DNA from: an uncultured beta proteobacterium | Lineage (GTDB): Bacteria; Pseudomonadota; Gammaproteobacteria; Burkholderiales; Burkholderiaceae_C | Reading direction: 5' to 3' | Assembly: GCA_903905735.1 (NCBI GenBank) | Contig: CAIVHU010000010.1 | Location: forward strand, 1-36,901 | DNA: 36,901 bases | Shown: piece after piece, positions 9,341 to 17,567 of the stretch | Numbering within the stretch: position 1 is the stretch's first letter | Layout: the number at the start of each line of letters is the position of its first letter | The notes under the pieces: model-generated | The model's database searches: none | What the model saw: only the letters and a program-made list of their open reading frames with translations | Told to the model about the DNA's origin: nothing | Program-made: the position numbers and the translations under genes

Positions 9341-10423
9341 ATGTCATCGTCTTTCTACAGCCCGGTTGTTGAGCGGCTGATACCTTATGTGCCCGGTGAG
9401 CAACCCAGGATTGACAAGCTGGTCAAGCTCAACACCAACGAAAACCCATACCCGCCGTCACCGTGCGTCGTGGCTGCGATCACCCAGGCGGCGCAGCAGG
9501 GCCTGCAGCTTTATCCGGACCCCGAATCGGGCGTTTTGCGCCAGGCCATCGCCGCGCATCTGGGGCTGGCACCGCAGCATGTGTTTGTTGGCAACGGCTC
9601 GGACGAAGTGCTGGCGCATGCTTTTTTTGCCTTCTTCCAGCACCGCTGCCCGCTGCTGATGCCCGACATCAGCTACAGCTTTTACAAGGTGTACTGCGGG
9701 CTCTACGGCATCGCCGTGCAAACCGTGCCTTTGCGTGACGACCTGAGTTTGAACGTGGCCGATTACGCCGGTGTGGCAGGTCAAAGCGTGTCGGGCGTGG
9801 TCATTGCCAACCCGAATGCGCCGACCGGCATCGGCTTGCCGCTGGCCGACATGGAGCGGCTGCTGCAAATGCATCCGCAGCGCGTGGTGCTGGTGGATGA
9901 AGCCTATGTCGACTTCGGCGGCGAAAGCGCGGTGGGGCTGATCGCCCGCTACCCGAATCTGCTGGTGGTGCACACGCTGTCCAAATCGCGCTCGCTGGCG
10001 GGGCTGCGTATTGGGTATGCCTGTGGCCAGGCGCATTTGATTGACGCGCTGGAGCGGGTCAAAAACAGCTTCAACTCCTATCCGCTGGATCGCCTGGCGA
10101 TTGCCGGTGGCGTGGCGGCGTTTGAAGACAACACTTACTTTGAACACACCCGCCATCAGGTGACGAGCAGCCGCGAGGGATTGACGCTGGCGTTGGAAGA
10201 CCTGGGGTTTGCGGTGTTGCCCTCGCAAGCCAATTTTGTTTTTGCCCGCCACCCGGCCTATGACGCAGCGAGCCTGGCTGCGGGTTTGCGCACGCGTGGC
10301 GTGCTGGTGCGACACTTCAAGCTGCCACGCATTGACCAGTACCTGCGCATCAGCGTGGGCACGCCGCAGCAGTGTGATGCGCTTGTGCAGGCGCTGGAGG
10401 GTGTGCTGCAACCGGGCTCCTGA
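9341..10423 (+). CDS. hisC: Histidinol-phosphate aminotransferase
   Basis: A PLP-dependent class I/II aminotransferase that converts imidazole-acetol phosphate and glutamate to histidinol phosphate. The 360-residue protein has [14 protein letters not shown] at the N-terminus, [16 protein letters not shown] and the PLP lysine K215 in [14 protein letters not shown]. The gene is not in a his operon here. Many betaproteobacteria carry more than one hisC, and some act on aromatic amino acids, so the physiological substrate is uncertain. ATG 9341 is preferred over the adjacent in-frame TTG 9338. The ribosome site is weak, and the upstream 72 bases are mostly repeat copy A. Confidence 0.88.
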   Translation: MSSSFYSPVVERLIPYVPGEQPRIDKLVKLNTNENPYPPSPCVVAAITQAAQQGLQLYPDPESGVLRQAIAAHLGLAPQHVFVGNGSDEVLAHAFFAFFQHRCPLLMPDISYSFYKVYCGLYGIAVQTVPLRDDLSLNVADYAGVAGQSVSGVVIANPNAPTGIGLPLADMERLLQMHPQRVVLVDEAYVDFGGESAVGLIARYPNLLVVHTLSKSRSLAGLRIGYACGQAHLIDALERVKNSFNSYPLDRLAIAGGVAAFEDNTYFEHTRHQVTSSREGLTLALEDLGFAVLPSQANFVFARHPAYDAASLAAGLRTRGVLVRHFKLPRIDQYLRISVGTPQQCDALVQALEGVLQPGS

Positions 10424-10495
10424 ACGCCGCCAGGCGGCACTGGCTAACGGGCTGCGCGGCGGGCCGAGTCATTTCCCAGCAGCGGTGAAATTGTT

Positions 10496-11416
10496 TCAAT
10501 AGCGCCGGATCTGTTTCAGCTCGGCGTACAGGTCGCTATAAATTTTGTATCTGTTGGCGCTGATGAAATCTGGGCCAGAGCCCGATTTGACACTTGCCAT
10601 CACCCCGCAACCGGGCTCGTGCAAATGGCTACAGTTGTAGAACTTGCACTGCGCCACATGGGGTTTCAGGTCGGGCATGTAGGCCGCCAGTTGCGCCGGG
10701 TCGATGTGGTTCAAGCCAAATTCCTGAAAACCTGGCGAGTCCAGCAACGCCGTCGTCTTGTCGGCATCGAGCCAGTACCAGGTGGTGCTGGTGGTGGTGT
10801 GTTTCCCAGAGTTGAGGGCTTGTGACAGCTCGCCGGTTTGCGCCAGCGCACCGGGTATCAGGCAGTTGATCAGCGTGCTTTTGCCGGCGCCTGAAGGGCC
10901 CAGCACCAGCGTGGTTTTGCCACTGAGGCGGCTCAGCAGGGTGGCGCGATCGGCTTCGGTATTTTTGGCCATGGCCAGCGGCAGCACGTCGTAACCCATC
11001 TGCCGGTAGGGTGCGAGCCAGTCCCAGGCGCGCGCAAAGGGCTCGGTCAGATCGCTTTTGTTGAGCGCGATGATGGGCGTGATGTGCTGCTCTTCGGCGG
11101 CAATCAGTGCGCGTGTGAGCTGGCTGCTGGAGAATTCGGGCTCGGCAGCGATCAGGATCAGGACCTGATCCAGGTTGGCGGCAAACGATTTGGTGCGCAC
11201 CTCGTCCTGGCGGTAAAATAGGTTGCGCCGGGGTTCGATCTTTTCGATGGTGCCTTCGTCTTGCGAGGCTTGCCACGACACCCGGTCACCCACCACGCCC
11301 TGGCTTTTCTTGCCACGCGAGTGGCAGATGCGCCGCTCGCCCGAAGGCATCTCGACCAGAAAATGCCGGCCGTAATTGGCCACGATCAGGCCCGGTAACA
11401 GGGCAGGCAATGCCAT
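10496..11416 (-). CDS. rsgA: Ribosome small subunit-dependent GTPase A
   Basis: RsgA is a circularly permuted GTPase that checks late 30S assembly. In 306 residues it shows an N-terminal OB fold, NKSD (119-122) before the P-loop GPSGAGKST (173-181), DSPG (226-229), and the zinc site C257, C262, H264, C270. The start codon overlaps the stop of the pterin dehydratase gene (ATGA at 11414-11418), so the two are co-translated. Residues 276-290, between the zinc site and the last helix, are encoded by a copy of the dispersed repeat and are longer than usual for the family. Confidence 0.95.
   Translation of the reverse strand: MALPALLPGLIVANYGRHFLVEMPSGERRICHSRGKKSQGVVGDRVSWQASQDEGTIEKIEPRRNLFYRQDEVRTKSFAANLDQVLILIAAEPEFSSSQLTRALIAAEEQHITPIIALNKSDLTEPFARAWDWLAPYRQMGYDVLPLAMAKNTEADRATLLSRLSGKTTLVLGPSGAGKSTLINCLIPGALAQTGELSQALNSGKHTTTSTTWYWLDADKTTALLDSPGFQEFGLNHIDPAQLAAYMPDLKPHVAQCKFYNCSHLHEPGCGVMASVKSGSGPDFISANRYKIYSDLYAELKQIRRY
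10535..10589 (+). repeat. Dispersed repeat copy M inside rsgA
   Basis: The core (10548-10589) reads TATCTGTTGGCGC, 11 bases, GGGCCAGAGCC, ATTTG. By hand it gives 27 matches in 42 ungapped positions against the intergenic copy near 36.8 kb, with the block spacing exact. An upstream extension GCTATAAATTTTG resembles the 5' extension seen at 11693 and 35306. It encodes the SGSGPDFISANRY part of RsgA. Confidence 0.65.
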
Positions 11417-11742
11417 CAGGTGGGCGCAGGTTCGGGTTGCAGCGCATCCACGCGTTTGGCGCAGTCAAAGTCCGCCAGCGAAATCCCATGCACATCGTGC
11501 GTGCGCCAGCGGACCAGACACTGGCGCGGTTGCACCACCAGCTCGGGGTGATGGTCTTGCGCGTGGGCAATGAAGGCTACCGCGTTCACAAACGCCACAG
11601 TCTGGTAATAGTTGGCAAACCCGAACGGCTTTTCGATTGCCAGGCTGTCACCGTCACCCGACAGAGTCCAGCCCTCCAGCTTGGCCAGATTAGCTACTAT
11701 TTCAGTAGCTCTTAGCGCTCGTATCGTATGGGCTACAGGCAT
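11416..11742 (-). CDS. 4a-hydroxytetrahydrobiopterin dehydratase (pterin-4a-carbinolamine dehydratase)
   Basis: The enzyme dehydrates 4a-hydroxytetrahydrobiopterin, recycling the pterin cofactor of aromatic amino acid hydroxylases. The 108 residues contain the family features TEIVANLAKLEGW, FVNAVAFIAHAQDHHPEL (about 51-68) and THDVHGIS. No phenylalanine hydroxylase gene is in the window. The gene overlaps rsgA by the ATGA arrangement. Its first 17 codons and its start codon lie inside a dispersed-repeat copy (11693-11747), so the N-terminus MPVAHTIRALRA is repeat-encoded. Confidence 0.9.
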   Translation of the reverse strand: MPVAHTIRALRATEIVANLAKLEGWTLSGDGDSLAIEKPFGFANYYQTVAFVNAVAFIAHAQDHHPELVVQPRQCLVRWRTHDVHGISLADFDCAKRVDALQPEPAPT

Positions 11743-11747
11743 ATTTG
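11693..11747 (+). repeat. Dispersed repeat copy B at the start of the pterin dehydratase gene
   Basis: In this strand it reads GCTACTATTTCAGTAGCTCTT, AGCGC, 11 bases, GGGCTACAGGC, ATATTTG. By hand against copy A, 31 of 45 ungapped positions match. On the gene strand the repeat end corresponding to CAAATTGGCCT in copy A is CAAATATGCCT, which creates the ATG used as start codon. Confidence 0.75.
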
Positions 11748-11751
11748 TCTC

Positions 11752-13077
11752 TTATGTTGGTGACAGCGGTTGTGGGCTTGGCGCACTGCCAGCCAGGCCG
11801 CCCGGCAGCATGCGCGCCAGCCGCTCCGAGGCACCCGGGTGCGAGTAATAAAACGACACATACACCGGATCGGGTGTCAGGGTAGTGGCATTGTCCTCGT
11901 AAAGTTTCAGCAGCGCAGTGGCCAGGTCCTGCCCGCTGGTTTGCTGCATGGCATAGGCATCGGCTTCAAACTCGTGTTTGCGTGACAACTGCGCAAAGAT
12001 CGGCGAGATAAAGAAGCTGAATACCGGCATGACCAATAAAAACAGCAGCAGCGCCAGCGCGTCATTGGGTGCAGCTACATTGGGCATCACCCCCAGGCCG
12101 GTGTAAAACCAGGTTTGGGTGGCCAGCCAGCCCAGCAGGGCAAAACCGACCAGACTCATGGCAAACATCGAGACGATGCGCTTGATGACGTGTTTGTGCT
12201 TGAAATGCCCCAGTTCATGCGCCAACACCGCATCCACCTCCGCCGGGCTCAGCTTGGACAGCAGCGTGTCGAAGAACACCACCCGTTTGGCGGCACCAAA
12301 ACCGGTGAAGTAGGCGTTGGCGTGCGCACTGCGTTTGCTGCCGTCCATTACAAACAGACCCTTGGCTGCAAAGCCGCAGCGCTGCATCAGGGCAGTGACC
12401 CGCGCCTTGACCGCTTCGTCCTGCAACGGGGTGAATTTGTTGAACATCGGCGCGATGATCGTCGGGTAGATCACCAGCAGCAGCAGGTTGAAGCCCATCC
12501 ACACGCACCAGGCCCATAACCACCACAAGCCGCCGCTGGCGCCCATCATCCATAGGATCAACGCCGCAATCGGCAGGCCAATCAGCGCGCCCATCAGGCT
12601 GCCTTTGACCGCGTCCAGCAGCCACAGTTTGAGCGTTATCTTGTTGAAGCCAAAGCGTTCTTCCAGCACAAAGGTCTGGTACAGCGACAGCGGCAGGTCG
12701 ATCAGCCCGCTGATGATCGCAAATCCCGCCAGCAAAGCCAGTTGCTGAAGCATGCCCGCACCGAGCCAGGCCTTCAACGTCTCGTTCAGAAGTGACAAGC
12801 CCCCTAGCAGCGTCCAGCCCACCAACACCGCTGCGCCCAGCGCGGTTTCCAGCAGCCCCAGGCGGGCCTTGGCCACGGTGTAGTCGGCGGCTTTTTGGTG
12901 GGCGGCGAGGGTGATGGTCTGGGCAAACGCCGCAGGCACCTGCCCACGGTGCAACGCCACATGGCGGATTTGACGTGAACTGAGCCAGAATTTGAGCAAA
13001 AGGCCTAGCACCAGCGCCACGGCAAAGCCGGTGCTCAGCAGCAGGGATGGGTTGGAAATGAAGTTTGTTTCACGCAT
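11752..13077 (-). CDS. M48 family metallopeptidase (Ste24/CAAX protease-like)
   Basis: A 441-residue integral membrane zinc peptidase of the M48A (Ste24) type, presumably cleaving membrane or misfolded proteins. Zinc motif HELGH has H287, E288 and H291 (HELGHFKHKH), and the third ligand lies in HEFEADAYA towards the C-terminus. There are several hydrophobic segments and a characteristic LEERFGFNK loop. ATG at 13075-13077 (MRETNFISNP) is preferred. The frame is open to 13176, but that would overlap orn on the other strand. The pterin dehydratase start lies nine bases downstream of its stop. Confidence 0.88.
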   Translation of the reverse strand: MRETNFISNPSLLLSTGFAVALVLGLLLKFWLSSRQIRHVALHRGQVPAAFAQTITLAAHQKAADYTVAKARLGLLETALGAAVLVGWTLLGGLSLLNETLKAWLGAGMLQQLALLAGFAIISGLIDLPLSLYQTFVLEERFGFNKITLKLWLLDAVKGSLMGALIGLPIAALILWMMGASGGLWWLWAWCVWMGFNLLLLVIYPTIIAPMFNKFTPLQDEAVKARVTALMQRCGFAAKGLFVMDGSKRSAHANAYFTGFGAAKRVVFFDTLLSKLSPAEVDAVLAHELGHFKHKHVIKRIVSMFAMSLVGFALLGWLATQTWFYTGLGVMPNVAAPNDALALLLFLLVMPVFSFFISPIFAQLSRKHEFEADAYAMQQTSGQDLATALLKLYEDNATTLTPDPVYVSFYYSHPGASERLARMLPGGLAGSAPSPQPLSPT

Positions 13078-13114
13078 GGCGGCGAAGTTTAGGTGATCAA
13101 CGACAATTTGCGAT

Positions 13115-13720
13115 ATGCCTACACACCACGTCCCCACTCCATCTCCGGTTGCCGTGCCAGCCATCCCTTTACCCAAATCGGATCAAAACCTGGTCTGGCT
13201 TGACTGCGAAATGACCGGGCTGAACCCCGACATCGACCGCATCATCGAGATTGCTGTCATCGTCACCGACCCGATGCTGACAACCCGTATTGAGGGCCCG
13301 GTACTGGTGGTGCATCAGAGCGACGCGCTGCTCGATGGGATGGACAAGTGGAACAAAAGCACCCACAGCAAAAGCGGTCTGATCGACAAGGTCAAGGCAT
13401 CGACGCTGACCGAGGAAGAAGCCCAGGCGCAAATCATGGCTTTCCTGAGCCACTATGTTCCCAAAGTCACCGCACCCATGTGTGGCAACAGCATCGGGCA
13501 GGACCGGCGTTTTCTGGCCAAATACATGCCCAAGCTCGAAGCCTTTTTCCACTACCGCAATCTGGATGTCAGCACGCTCAAGGAGTTGTCCAAGCGCTGG
13601 GCACCGCAGGTCTATAAAGGCTTCAAAAAGAAGCAGCGCCACACCGCGCTGGCCGACGTGCATGAGTCGATTGACGAGCTGGAGCACTACCGCGAGCACT
13701 TCCTCAAAGTCCCGGTTTGA
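13115..13720 (+). CDS. orn: Oligoribonuclease
   Basis: Orn is the essential 3'-5' exoribonuclease that degrades 2-5 nt RNAs and pGpG from cyclic-di-GMP turnover. The DEDDh residues are visible: D30 and E32 in WLDCEMTG, then [10 protein letters not shown] and [27 protein letters not shown] is highly characteristic. At 201 residues it is about 20 longer than E. coli Orn because of a Pro/Val-rich N-terminal extension. The only in-frame ATG before the conserved region is 13115, so this start is used with some reserve. It is divergent from the M48 gene with 37 bases between. Confidence 0.94.
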   Translation: MPTHHVPTPSPVAVPAIPLPKSDQNLVWLDCEMTGLNPDIDRIIEIAVIVTDPMLTTRIEGPVLVVHQSDALLDGMDKWNKSTHSKSGLIDKVKASTLTEEEAQAQIMAFLSHYVPKVTAPMCGNSIGQDRRFLAKYMPKLEAFFHYRNLDVSTLKELSKRWAPQVYKGFKKKQRHTALADVHESIDELEHYREHFLKVPV

Positions 13721-13973
13721 CGCGACATTAGGTAGAAACCCGAATCTATGCCATAATCCAAGGCTGCGCTGCAATGAGTGGCGTTGATTTGTACATCTCC
13801 CAACATTCACCGGGTCCAATGTCAACCTGCTTGCAGGCCGCGACAAAAAGGGCCCCCAGCGCTGAAGTTACTCAATGTTTTGAGTCAGAGCCGGTTCCGT
13901 TTGATGGTTGATGTTTTTTAACCATAAACGGAGCTACCGCATACCCTGCGGTGCTCGCGCATGAAAGAAATCC
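13721..13973 (+). promoter_or_regulatory. Long structured leader region of the rhlE-like gene
   Basis: The 253 bases between orn and the helicase hold three clear hairpins near the start codon: ACTCAA/TTGAGT (13870-13885), ATGGTT/AACCAT (13904-13925) and a ten-pair stem with one bulge, GAGC-T-ACCGCA pairing with TGCGGT-GCTC (13931-13956). The last ends 17 bases before the ATG. A 45-codon open frame (ATG 13774 to TGA 13909-13911) also lies in the leader. DEAD-box helicase mRNAs often have long regulated 5' UTRs linked to cold shock. That role is inferred here, and I could not assign a promoter with confidence. Confidence 0.45.
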
Positions 13974-15872
13974 ATGACTGACGCTACCCTAGCGACAGGC
14001 GATTTGTCGTCTGCCGAAAATTTGTCCACCGACCTGCATTTGATCGCCAACGACGCGCCTGACGCGGCCGTGGCCGAAGAAACCGGGGTCGAAGAACCCG
14101 AAGTCCCCAACGGCTTTGTCACCCTGGGCCTGGCTCCCGAGCTGATCCTGGCGGTGAAAGACCTGGGCTTCACCCAGCCCACCACCGTGCAGCTCAAAAC
14201 CATTCCTTTGGCGCTGCAAGGCCACAGCGAAGGTGCCAAAGAGGCACGTTTCATCGACCTGATGGTCTCCAGCCAGACCGGCAGCGGCAAAACCGCAGCC
14301 TTTTTGCTGCCTGTTTTGCACACGCTGCTGACACAGATGGCCGACGCTGAGACCAAAGAGCGCGAAGACTACCAACGCGCTGTGGCAGAAGCCGCTGCCA
14401 AAGGCGAGGCACCTCCCAAGCGCGCCAAGCGCAAGGACCCGACCAACCCGCGCCACTTCACCGCCCCGACTCCTGGTGCCTTGATTGTTTGCCCGACCCG
14501 CGAACTGGCCCAGCAAGTGGCCCATGACGCGATCGATCTGGTGCAGCATTGCCGTGGTCTGCGTGTCGCCAACATCGTCGGTGGCATGCCTTACCAACTG
14601 CAAATCGCCAAGCTGCAAAACGCCAACCTCGTGGTGGCCACCCCCGGCCGTCTGCTGGACTTGCAGCGTTCGATGCAGATCAAGCTCGACCAAGTGCAGT
14701 TTTTGGTGGTGGATGAGGCCGACCGCATGCTCGACCTGGGGTTCTCGGACGATCTGGCAGAAATCAACCAGCTCACCATTGCCCGTAAACAAACCATGAT
14801 GTTCAGCGCCACCTTTGCGCCGCGCATCCAGCAGCTGGCTGCTCGCGTCATGCGCGAGCCGCAACGCATCACCATCGACAGCCCGCAGGAAAAACACGCC
14901 AACATCAAGCAGGTGATGTTCTGGGCCGACAACGCCCAGCACAAACGCAAGCTGCTCGACCACTGGCTGCGTGACACCACCATCAATCAGGCCATCGTGT
15001 TTGCCAGCACGCAGATCGAGTGCGACGGCCTGGCCAACGACCTGCAGCAAGACGGCTTTGATGCCGTTGCTTTGCACGGTGCCCTGAGCCAGGGCTTGCG
15101 TAACCGCCGTCTGATGGCGCTGCGTCAGGGTCAGGTACAGATTCTGGTGGCTACCGACGTGGCCGCTCGCGGTCTGGACGTGCCAACCATCACCCACGTG
15201 TTCAACTTTGGCCTTCCGATGAAGGCTGAAGATTACACCCACCGCATTGGCCGTACCGGTCGCGCCGGGCGTGATGGTCTGGCTGTCACGTTTGCAGAGT
15301 TCCGCGATCGCCGCAAGATTTTTGACATCGAAGCCTACAGCCGCCAGCCGATCAAGGCCGAAGTGGTGCCAGGCCTGGAGCCGCAACAGCGCATGCCTGA
15401 TGCACGCCCGAGCGGCTTTGGTGGCGGACGTGGCAATGACCGCGACCGCAAATTTGGTGGCGGTGGTCGTCCCGCAGGCGGTGGCTTTGGTGGCAACCGT
15501 GGCGGTTTCAACGAAAATCGTGGCGGCGGATTTGGTGACAGAAACGCCAGCGGCCCCCGTGTTGTGGGCGCTGATAGCTATCAAAACAATAGACCAGGTG
15601 GCTTTGCCCAACGCGACGAGCGCCCCGCAACGCCGCGTGAAAGTTTCAGCTATGAACGCAAGGGTGGCTTCAACGACCGCTTTGCCGGTGACCGCAATGG
15701 TGGCGCACCAGCACCGCGTGGTGACTTCGCTCCGCGTGGCGATTTTGCCGACCGCAAGCCGGCCTTCGGCAAATCTGCTTTTGGTAAGCCCGCATTCTCC
15801 AAGCCAGCAGGTGGCGGCAAAGTGTTTGTGCCGCGTGACGCACAGAAGCGCTTTTCCAAGAACGATCGCTGA
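13974..15872 (+). CDS. rhlE: DEAD-box ATP-dependent RNA helicase, RhlE-like
   Basis: A 632-residue helicase. Motifs in order: Q motif (LGFTQPTTVQLKTIPL, about 64-79), Walker A SQTGSGKT (100-107), PTRELAQQ, ATPGRLLDL, DEAD (247-250), SAT in FSATF, then ATDVAARGLD and HRIGRTGRAG. It has an acidic N-terminal extension of about 45 residues and a charged insert (about 120-165) between motifs I and Ia. The long Gly/Arg/Asn/Phe-rich tail (about 460-632) resembles RGG RNA-binding tails. Expected roles are ribosome assembly and mRNA decay. A fragment of the dispersed repeat lies in the tail (15568-15594). It ends at a strong bidirectional terminator. Confidence 0.93.
   Translation: MTDATLATGDLSSAENLSTDLHLIANDAPDAAVAEETGVEEPEVPNGFVTLGLAPELILAVKDLGFTQPTTVQLKTIPLALQGHSEGAKEARFIDLMVSSQTGSGKTAAFLLPVLHTLLTQMADAETKEREDYQRAVAEAAAKGEAPPKRAKRKDPTNPRHFTAPTPGALIVCPTRELAQQVAHDAIDLVQHCRGLRVANIVGGMPYQLQIAKLQNANLVVATPGRLLDLQRSMQIKLDQVQFLVVDEADRMLDLGFSDDLAEINQLTIARKQTMMFSATFAPRIQQLAARVMREPQRITIDSPQEKHANIKQVMFWADNAQHKRKLLDHWLRDTTINQAIVFASTQIECDGLANDLQQDGFDAVALHGALSQGLRNRRLMALRQGQVQILVATDVAARGLDVPTITHVFNFGLPMKAEDYTHRIGRTGRAGRDGLAVTFAEFRDRRKIFDIEAYSRQPIKAEVVPGLEPQQRMPDARPSGFGGGRGNDRDRKFGGGGRPAGGGFGGNRGGFNENRGGGFGDRNASGPRVVGADSYQNNRPGGFAQRDERPATPRESFSYERKGGFNDRFAGDRNGGAPAPRGDFAPRGDFADRKPAFGKSAFGKPAFSKPAGGGKVFVPRDAQKRFSKNDR
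15568..15594 (+). repeat. Partial dispersed repeat C in the helicase tail
   Basis: GCGCTGATAGCTATCAAAAC matches the AGCTAT end of the repeat (GCGC, four bases, AGCTAT, one base, AAAAC) as in the copy at 36.8 kb. The GGGCTAGAG half is missing. It encodes GADSYQNN in the low-complexity tail. Confidence 0.4.
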
Positions 15873-15883
15873 TCAACACCCGT

Positions 15884-15920
15884 AAAAAAGCCCGCAGGCT
15901 TAAAACCTGCGGGCTTTTTT
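15884..15920. terminator. Bidirectional intrinsic terminator
   Basis: A perfect 15-bp stem (AAAAAAGCCCGCAGG at 15884-15898 with 15906-15920) and a seven-base loop is flanked by A and T runs, so it can terminate both the helicase gene (+) and the converging small gene (-). Confidence 0.93.
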
Positions 15921-15937
15921 GTATCCGGCTCTGTGGT

Positions 15938-16219
15938 TTAGCGGAAAAATTCCCGGCTGTCTCCCCATTGGCTGGGTGGCGATTCGCCCCAGGCGCTGGC
16001 CTGAAAATCTTCCTTGACCAAGCCCGCGTGTTTCTCCTGAATGCTGAGCAAGGCAGTGAGTACTTTTGGTGAAAAACCTTGGCGGGTATTGTCTCGGGTG
16101 TCAGCCAATAATTTGGTCACATAGATGGCTGCCTGCGGATAACCCCAAAGCAGTTTCAGCGCTTTGGCGATCTGCGGGAAATGCTGCTCGACGACTTGAA
16201 TATTTTGGTCGTAATTCAT
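15938..16219 (-). CDS. Small conserved protein of unknown function
   Basis: Encodes 93 residues with no signal peptide or membrane segment. Visible features are an amphipathic N-terminal half (VVEQHFPQIAKALKLLWGYPQAAIYVTKLL) and a C-terminal tail rich in Ser, Trp and Gly (QASAWGESPPSQWGDSREFF). I do not recognise a named domain. Its composition is like that of its neighbours, and the frame is bounded by tRNA-Lys upstream and a terminator downstream, which supports it as a real gene. Confidence 0.7.
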   Translation of the reverse strand: MNYDQNIQVVEQHFPQIAKALKLLWGYPQAAIYVTKLLADTRDNTRQGFSPKVLTALLSIQEKHAGLVKEDFQASAWGESPPSQWGDSREFFR

Positions 16220-16226
16220 GAAGCAT

Positions 16227-16302
16227 TGGTGGGAACTGAGAGATTCGAACTCTCGACCTACGGATTAAGAGTCCGCTGCTCTACCAGCTGAGCTAAGTTC
16301 CC
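16227..16302 (-). tRNA. tRNA-Lys (anticodon CTT)
   Basis: The minus strand folds as a full cloverleaf: acceptor GGGAACT/AGTTCCC, D arm with AGCTCAGCTGGTAGAGC, anticodon stem CGGA/TCCG around a CTCTTAA loop (anticodon CTT), T arm GAGAGTTCGAATCTCTC, discriminator A and an encoded CCA (16227-16229). It decodes AAG. A small hairpin GGCGGT-TTGC-ACCGCC (16311-16326) lies in its leader. Confidence 0.97.
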
Positions 16303-16340
16303 TTTGAGGTGGCGGTTTGCACCGCCTGTCGAAGCCTTAA

Positions 16341-16346
16341 ATTATA
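16341..16346 (-). promoter_or_regulatory. Putative -10 box for tRNA-Lys
   Basis: On the minus strand GGCTATAATTT carries a perfect TATAAT 39 bases before the mature tRNA 5' end. No good -35 is visible at 16-18 bases, so only the -10 is proposed. Confidence 0.4.
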
Positions 16347-16391
16347 GCCAACAATTTGACAGCATCCGGCTCGTTACCGCTACATTCTTGC

Positions 16392-17369
16392 TTACATCAG
16401 CAGGTGTTCCCCGGCGTTGTCGCCGCCCAACGTGACGTAATTCACCTTGCGGATGTCCAGGAGCTTTTTGCCACCCGAGTAGCTGATGGAGCTTTGCACG
16501 TCCTGCTCCATTTCGATCAGCGTGTCGGCCAGCTTGCCCTTGATGGGTTCCAGGATGCGCTTGCCTTCGACGTGTTTGTACTCGCCCTTGTTGAAGTCGC
16601 TGGCTGAACCGTAATATTCCTTGTACAGCCTGCCGTCCACCTCCACCGTCTGGCCGGGGCTTTCTTCAAGGCCGGCAAACAGCGAGCCGATCATCACCAT
16701 GGTCGCGCCAAAGCGCACGCTCTTGGCAATATCGCCATGGTCGCGGATGCCGCCATCGGCGATGATGGGTTTGGTTGCCACACGGGCGCACCATTTCAGC
16801 GCGCTGAGCTGCCAGCCGCCAGTACCAAAGCCGGTTTTGAGCTTGGTGATGCAGACTTTACCGGGCCCGATGCCGACCTTGGTGGCATCAGCACCCCAGT
16901 TTTCCAGGTCAATCACCGCCTCGGGAGTGGCCACGTTGCCGGCGATGATGAAGGTGCCAGGGATTTTTTCTCGCAGGTAGCCGATCATGTTTTTCACGCT
17001 GTCGGCATGGCCGTGGGCGATGTCAATGGTGATGTATTCGGGTGCTATACCCTGTGCGACGAGTTGGTCGACCGTGTCGTAATCGGGTTTTTTCACGCCC
17101 AGCGAGATGGAAGCGAACAGGCCCTTGGCTTTCATGTCCTTGACGAAGGCCACGTTGTCCAGGTCGAAGCGGTGCATCACATAAAAGTAGCCGTTTTGAG
17201 CCAGCCACATGCAAATGTCTTTGCTGACCACGGTCTTCATGTTGGCTGGCACCACCGGAATGCGGAAGCGGCGCGGCCCCAATTCAACGCTGGCATCGCA
17301 CTCGGACCGGCTGTCTACCCGGCATTTGCGGGGCAGCAGCAGGATGTTGTCGTAATCAAAAATTTCCAT
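16392..17369 (-). CDS. guaC: GMP reductase
   Basis: GuaC reduces GMP to IMP with NADPH and release of ammonia, linking guanine and adenine nucleotide pools. The 325-residue TIM-barrel protein of the IMPDH/GMPR family has [22 protein letters not shown], the catalytic loop [11 protein letters not shown] with C173, [16 protein letters not shown] and [14 protein letters not shown] 17367-17369 is chosen because AAGGAG (17377-17382) precedes it. The frame itself is open nine codons further. It has its own upstream region after the terminator at 17505-17536. Confidence 0.94.
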   Translation of the reverse strand: MEIFDYDNILLLPRKCRVDSRSECDASVELGPRRFRIPVVPANMKTVVSKDICMWLAQNGYFYVMHRFDLDNVAFVKDMKAKGLFASISLGVKKPDYDTVDQLVAQGIAPEYITIDIAHGHADSVKNMIGYLREKIPGTFIIAGNVATPEAVIDLENWGADATKVGIGPGKVCITKLKTGFGTGGWQLSALKWCARVATKPIIADGGIRDHGDIAKSVRFGATMVMIGSLFAGLEESPGQTVEVDGRLYKEYYGSASDFNKGEYKHVEGKRILEPIKGKLADTLIEMEQDVQSSISYSGGKKLLDIRKVNYVTLGGDNAGEHLLM

Positions 17370-17504
17370 CGTCAGGCTCCTTGCGTGACGGCCCATGAGG
17401 CTCGCAAAAACAGGTTGCGGTCAGGGTTGCGTCGGGTTGAAAGAGAGCGCTTGGAATGCCGTGCCGGTTCGTGATGCCTGGCTTGGGTCATAACCCCGCA
17501 GGCA

Positions 17505-17536
17505 CAAAAAACCGGGCTGCAATTGCTTGGGCCCGG
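17505..17536 (-). terminator. Intrinsic terminator of the exported CxxC protein gene
   Basis: On the minus strand CCGGGC pairs with GCCCGG around a 13-base loop and is followed by TTTTTTG. It lies about 30 bases past the stop of the 17568-18308 gene and before guaC. Confidence 0.75.
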
Positions 17537-17567
17537 TGTCTGATTCTATCGAGTTTGGTCGCCTGGC

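Noticed and set aside
8297..10423. CobD-like gene plus hisC-like gene as a cobalamin-synthesis pair (cobD/cobC)
   Set aside because: The aminotransferase has HisC-type motifs ([14 protein letters not shown]) rather than threonine-phosphate decarboxylase ones, and no other cobalamin gene is present.
10424..10495. GC-rich inverted repeat (GCCGCCAGGCGGC) between hisC and rsgA as a terminator
   Set aside because: No T run on either strand, and the loop is too small for a stable hairpin of the usual type.
13989..15611. 540-residue open frame on the minus strand opposite the helicase
   Set aside because: It mirrors the rhlE coding frame and has a low-complexity composition; the helicase motifs on the plus strand settle the coding strand.
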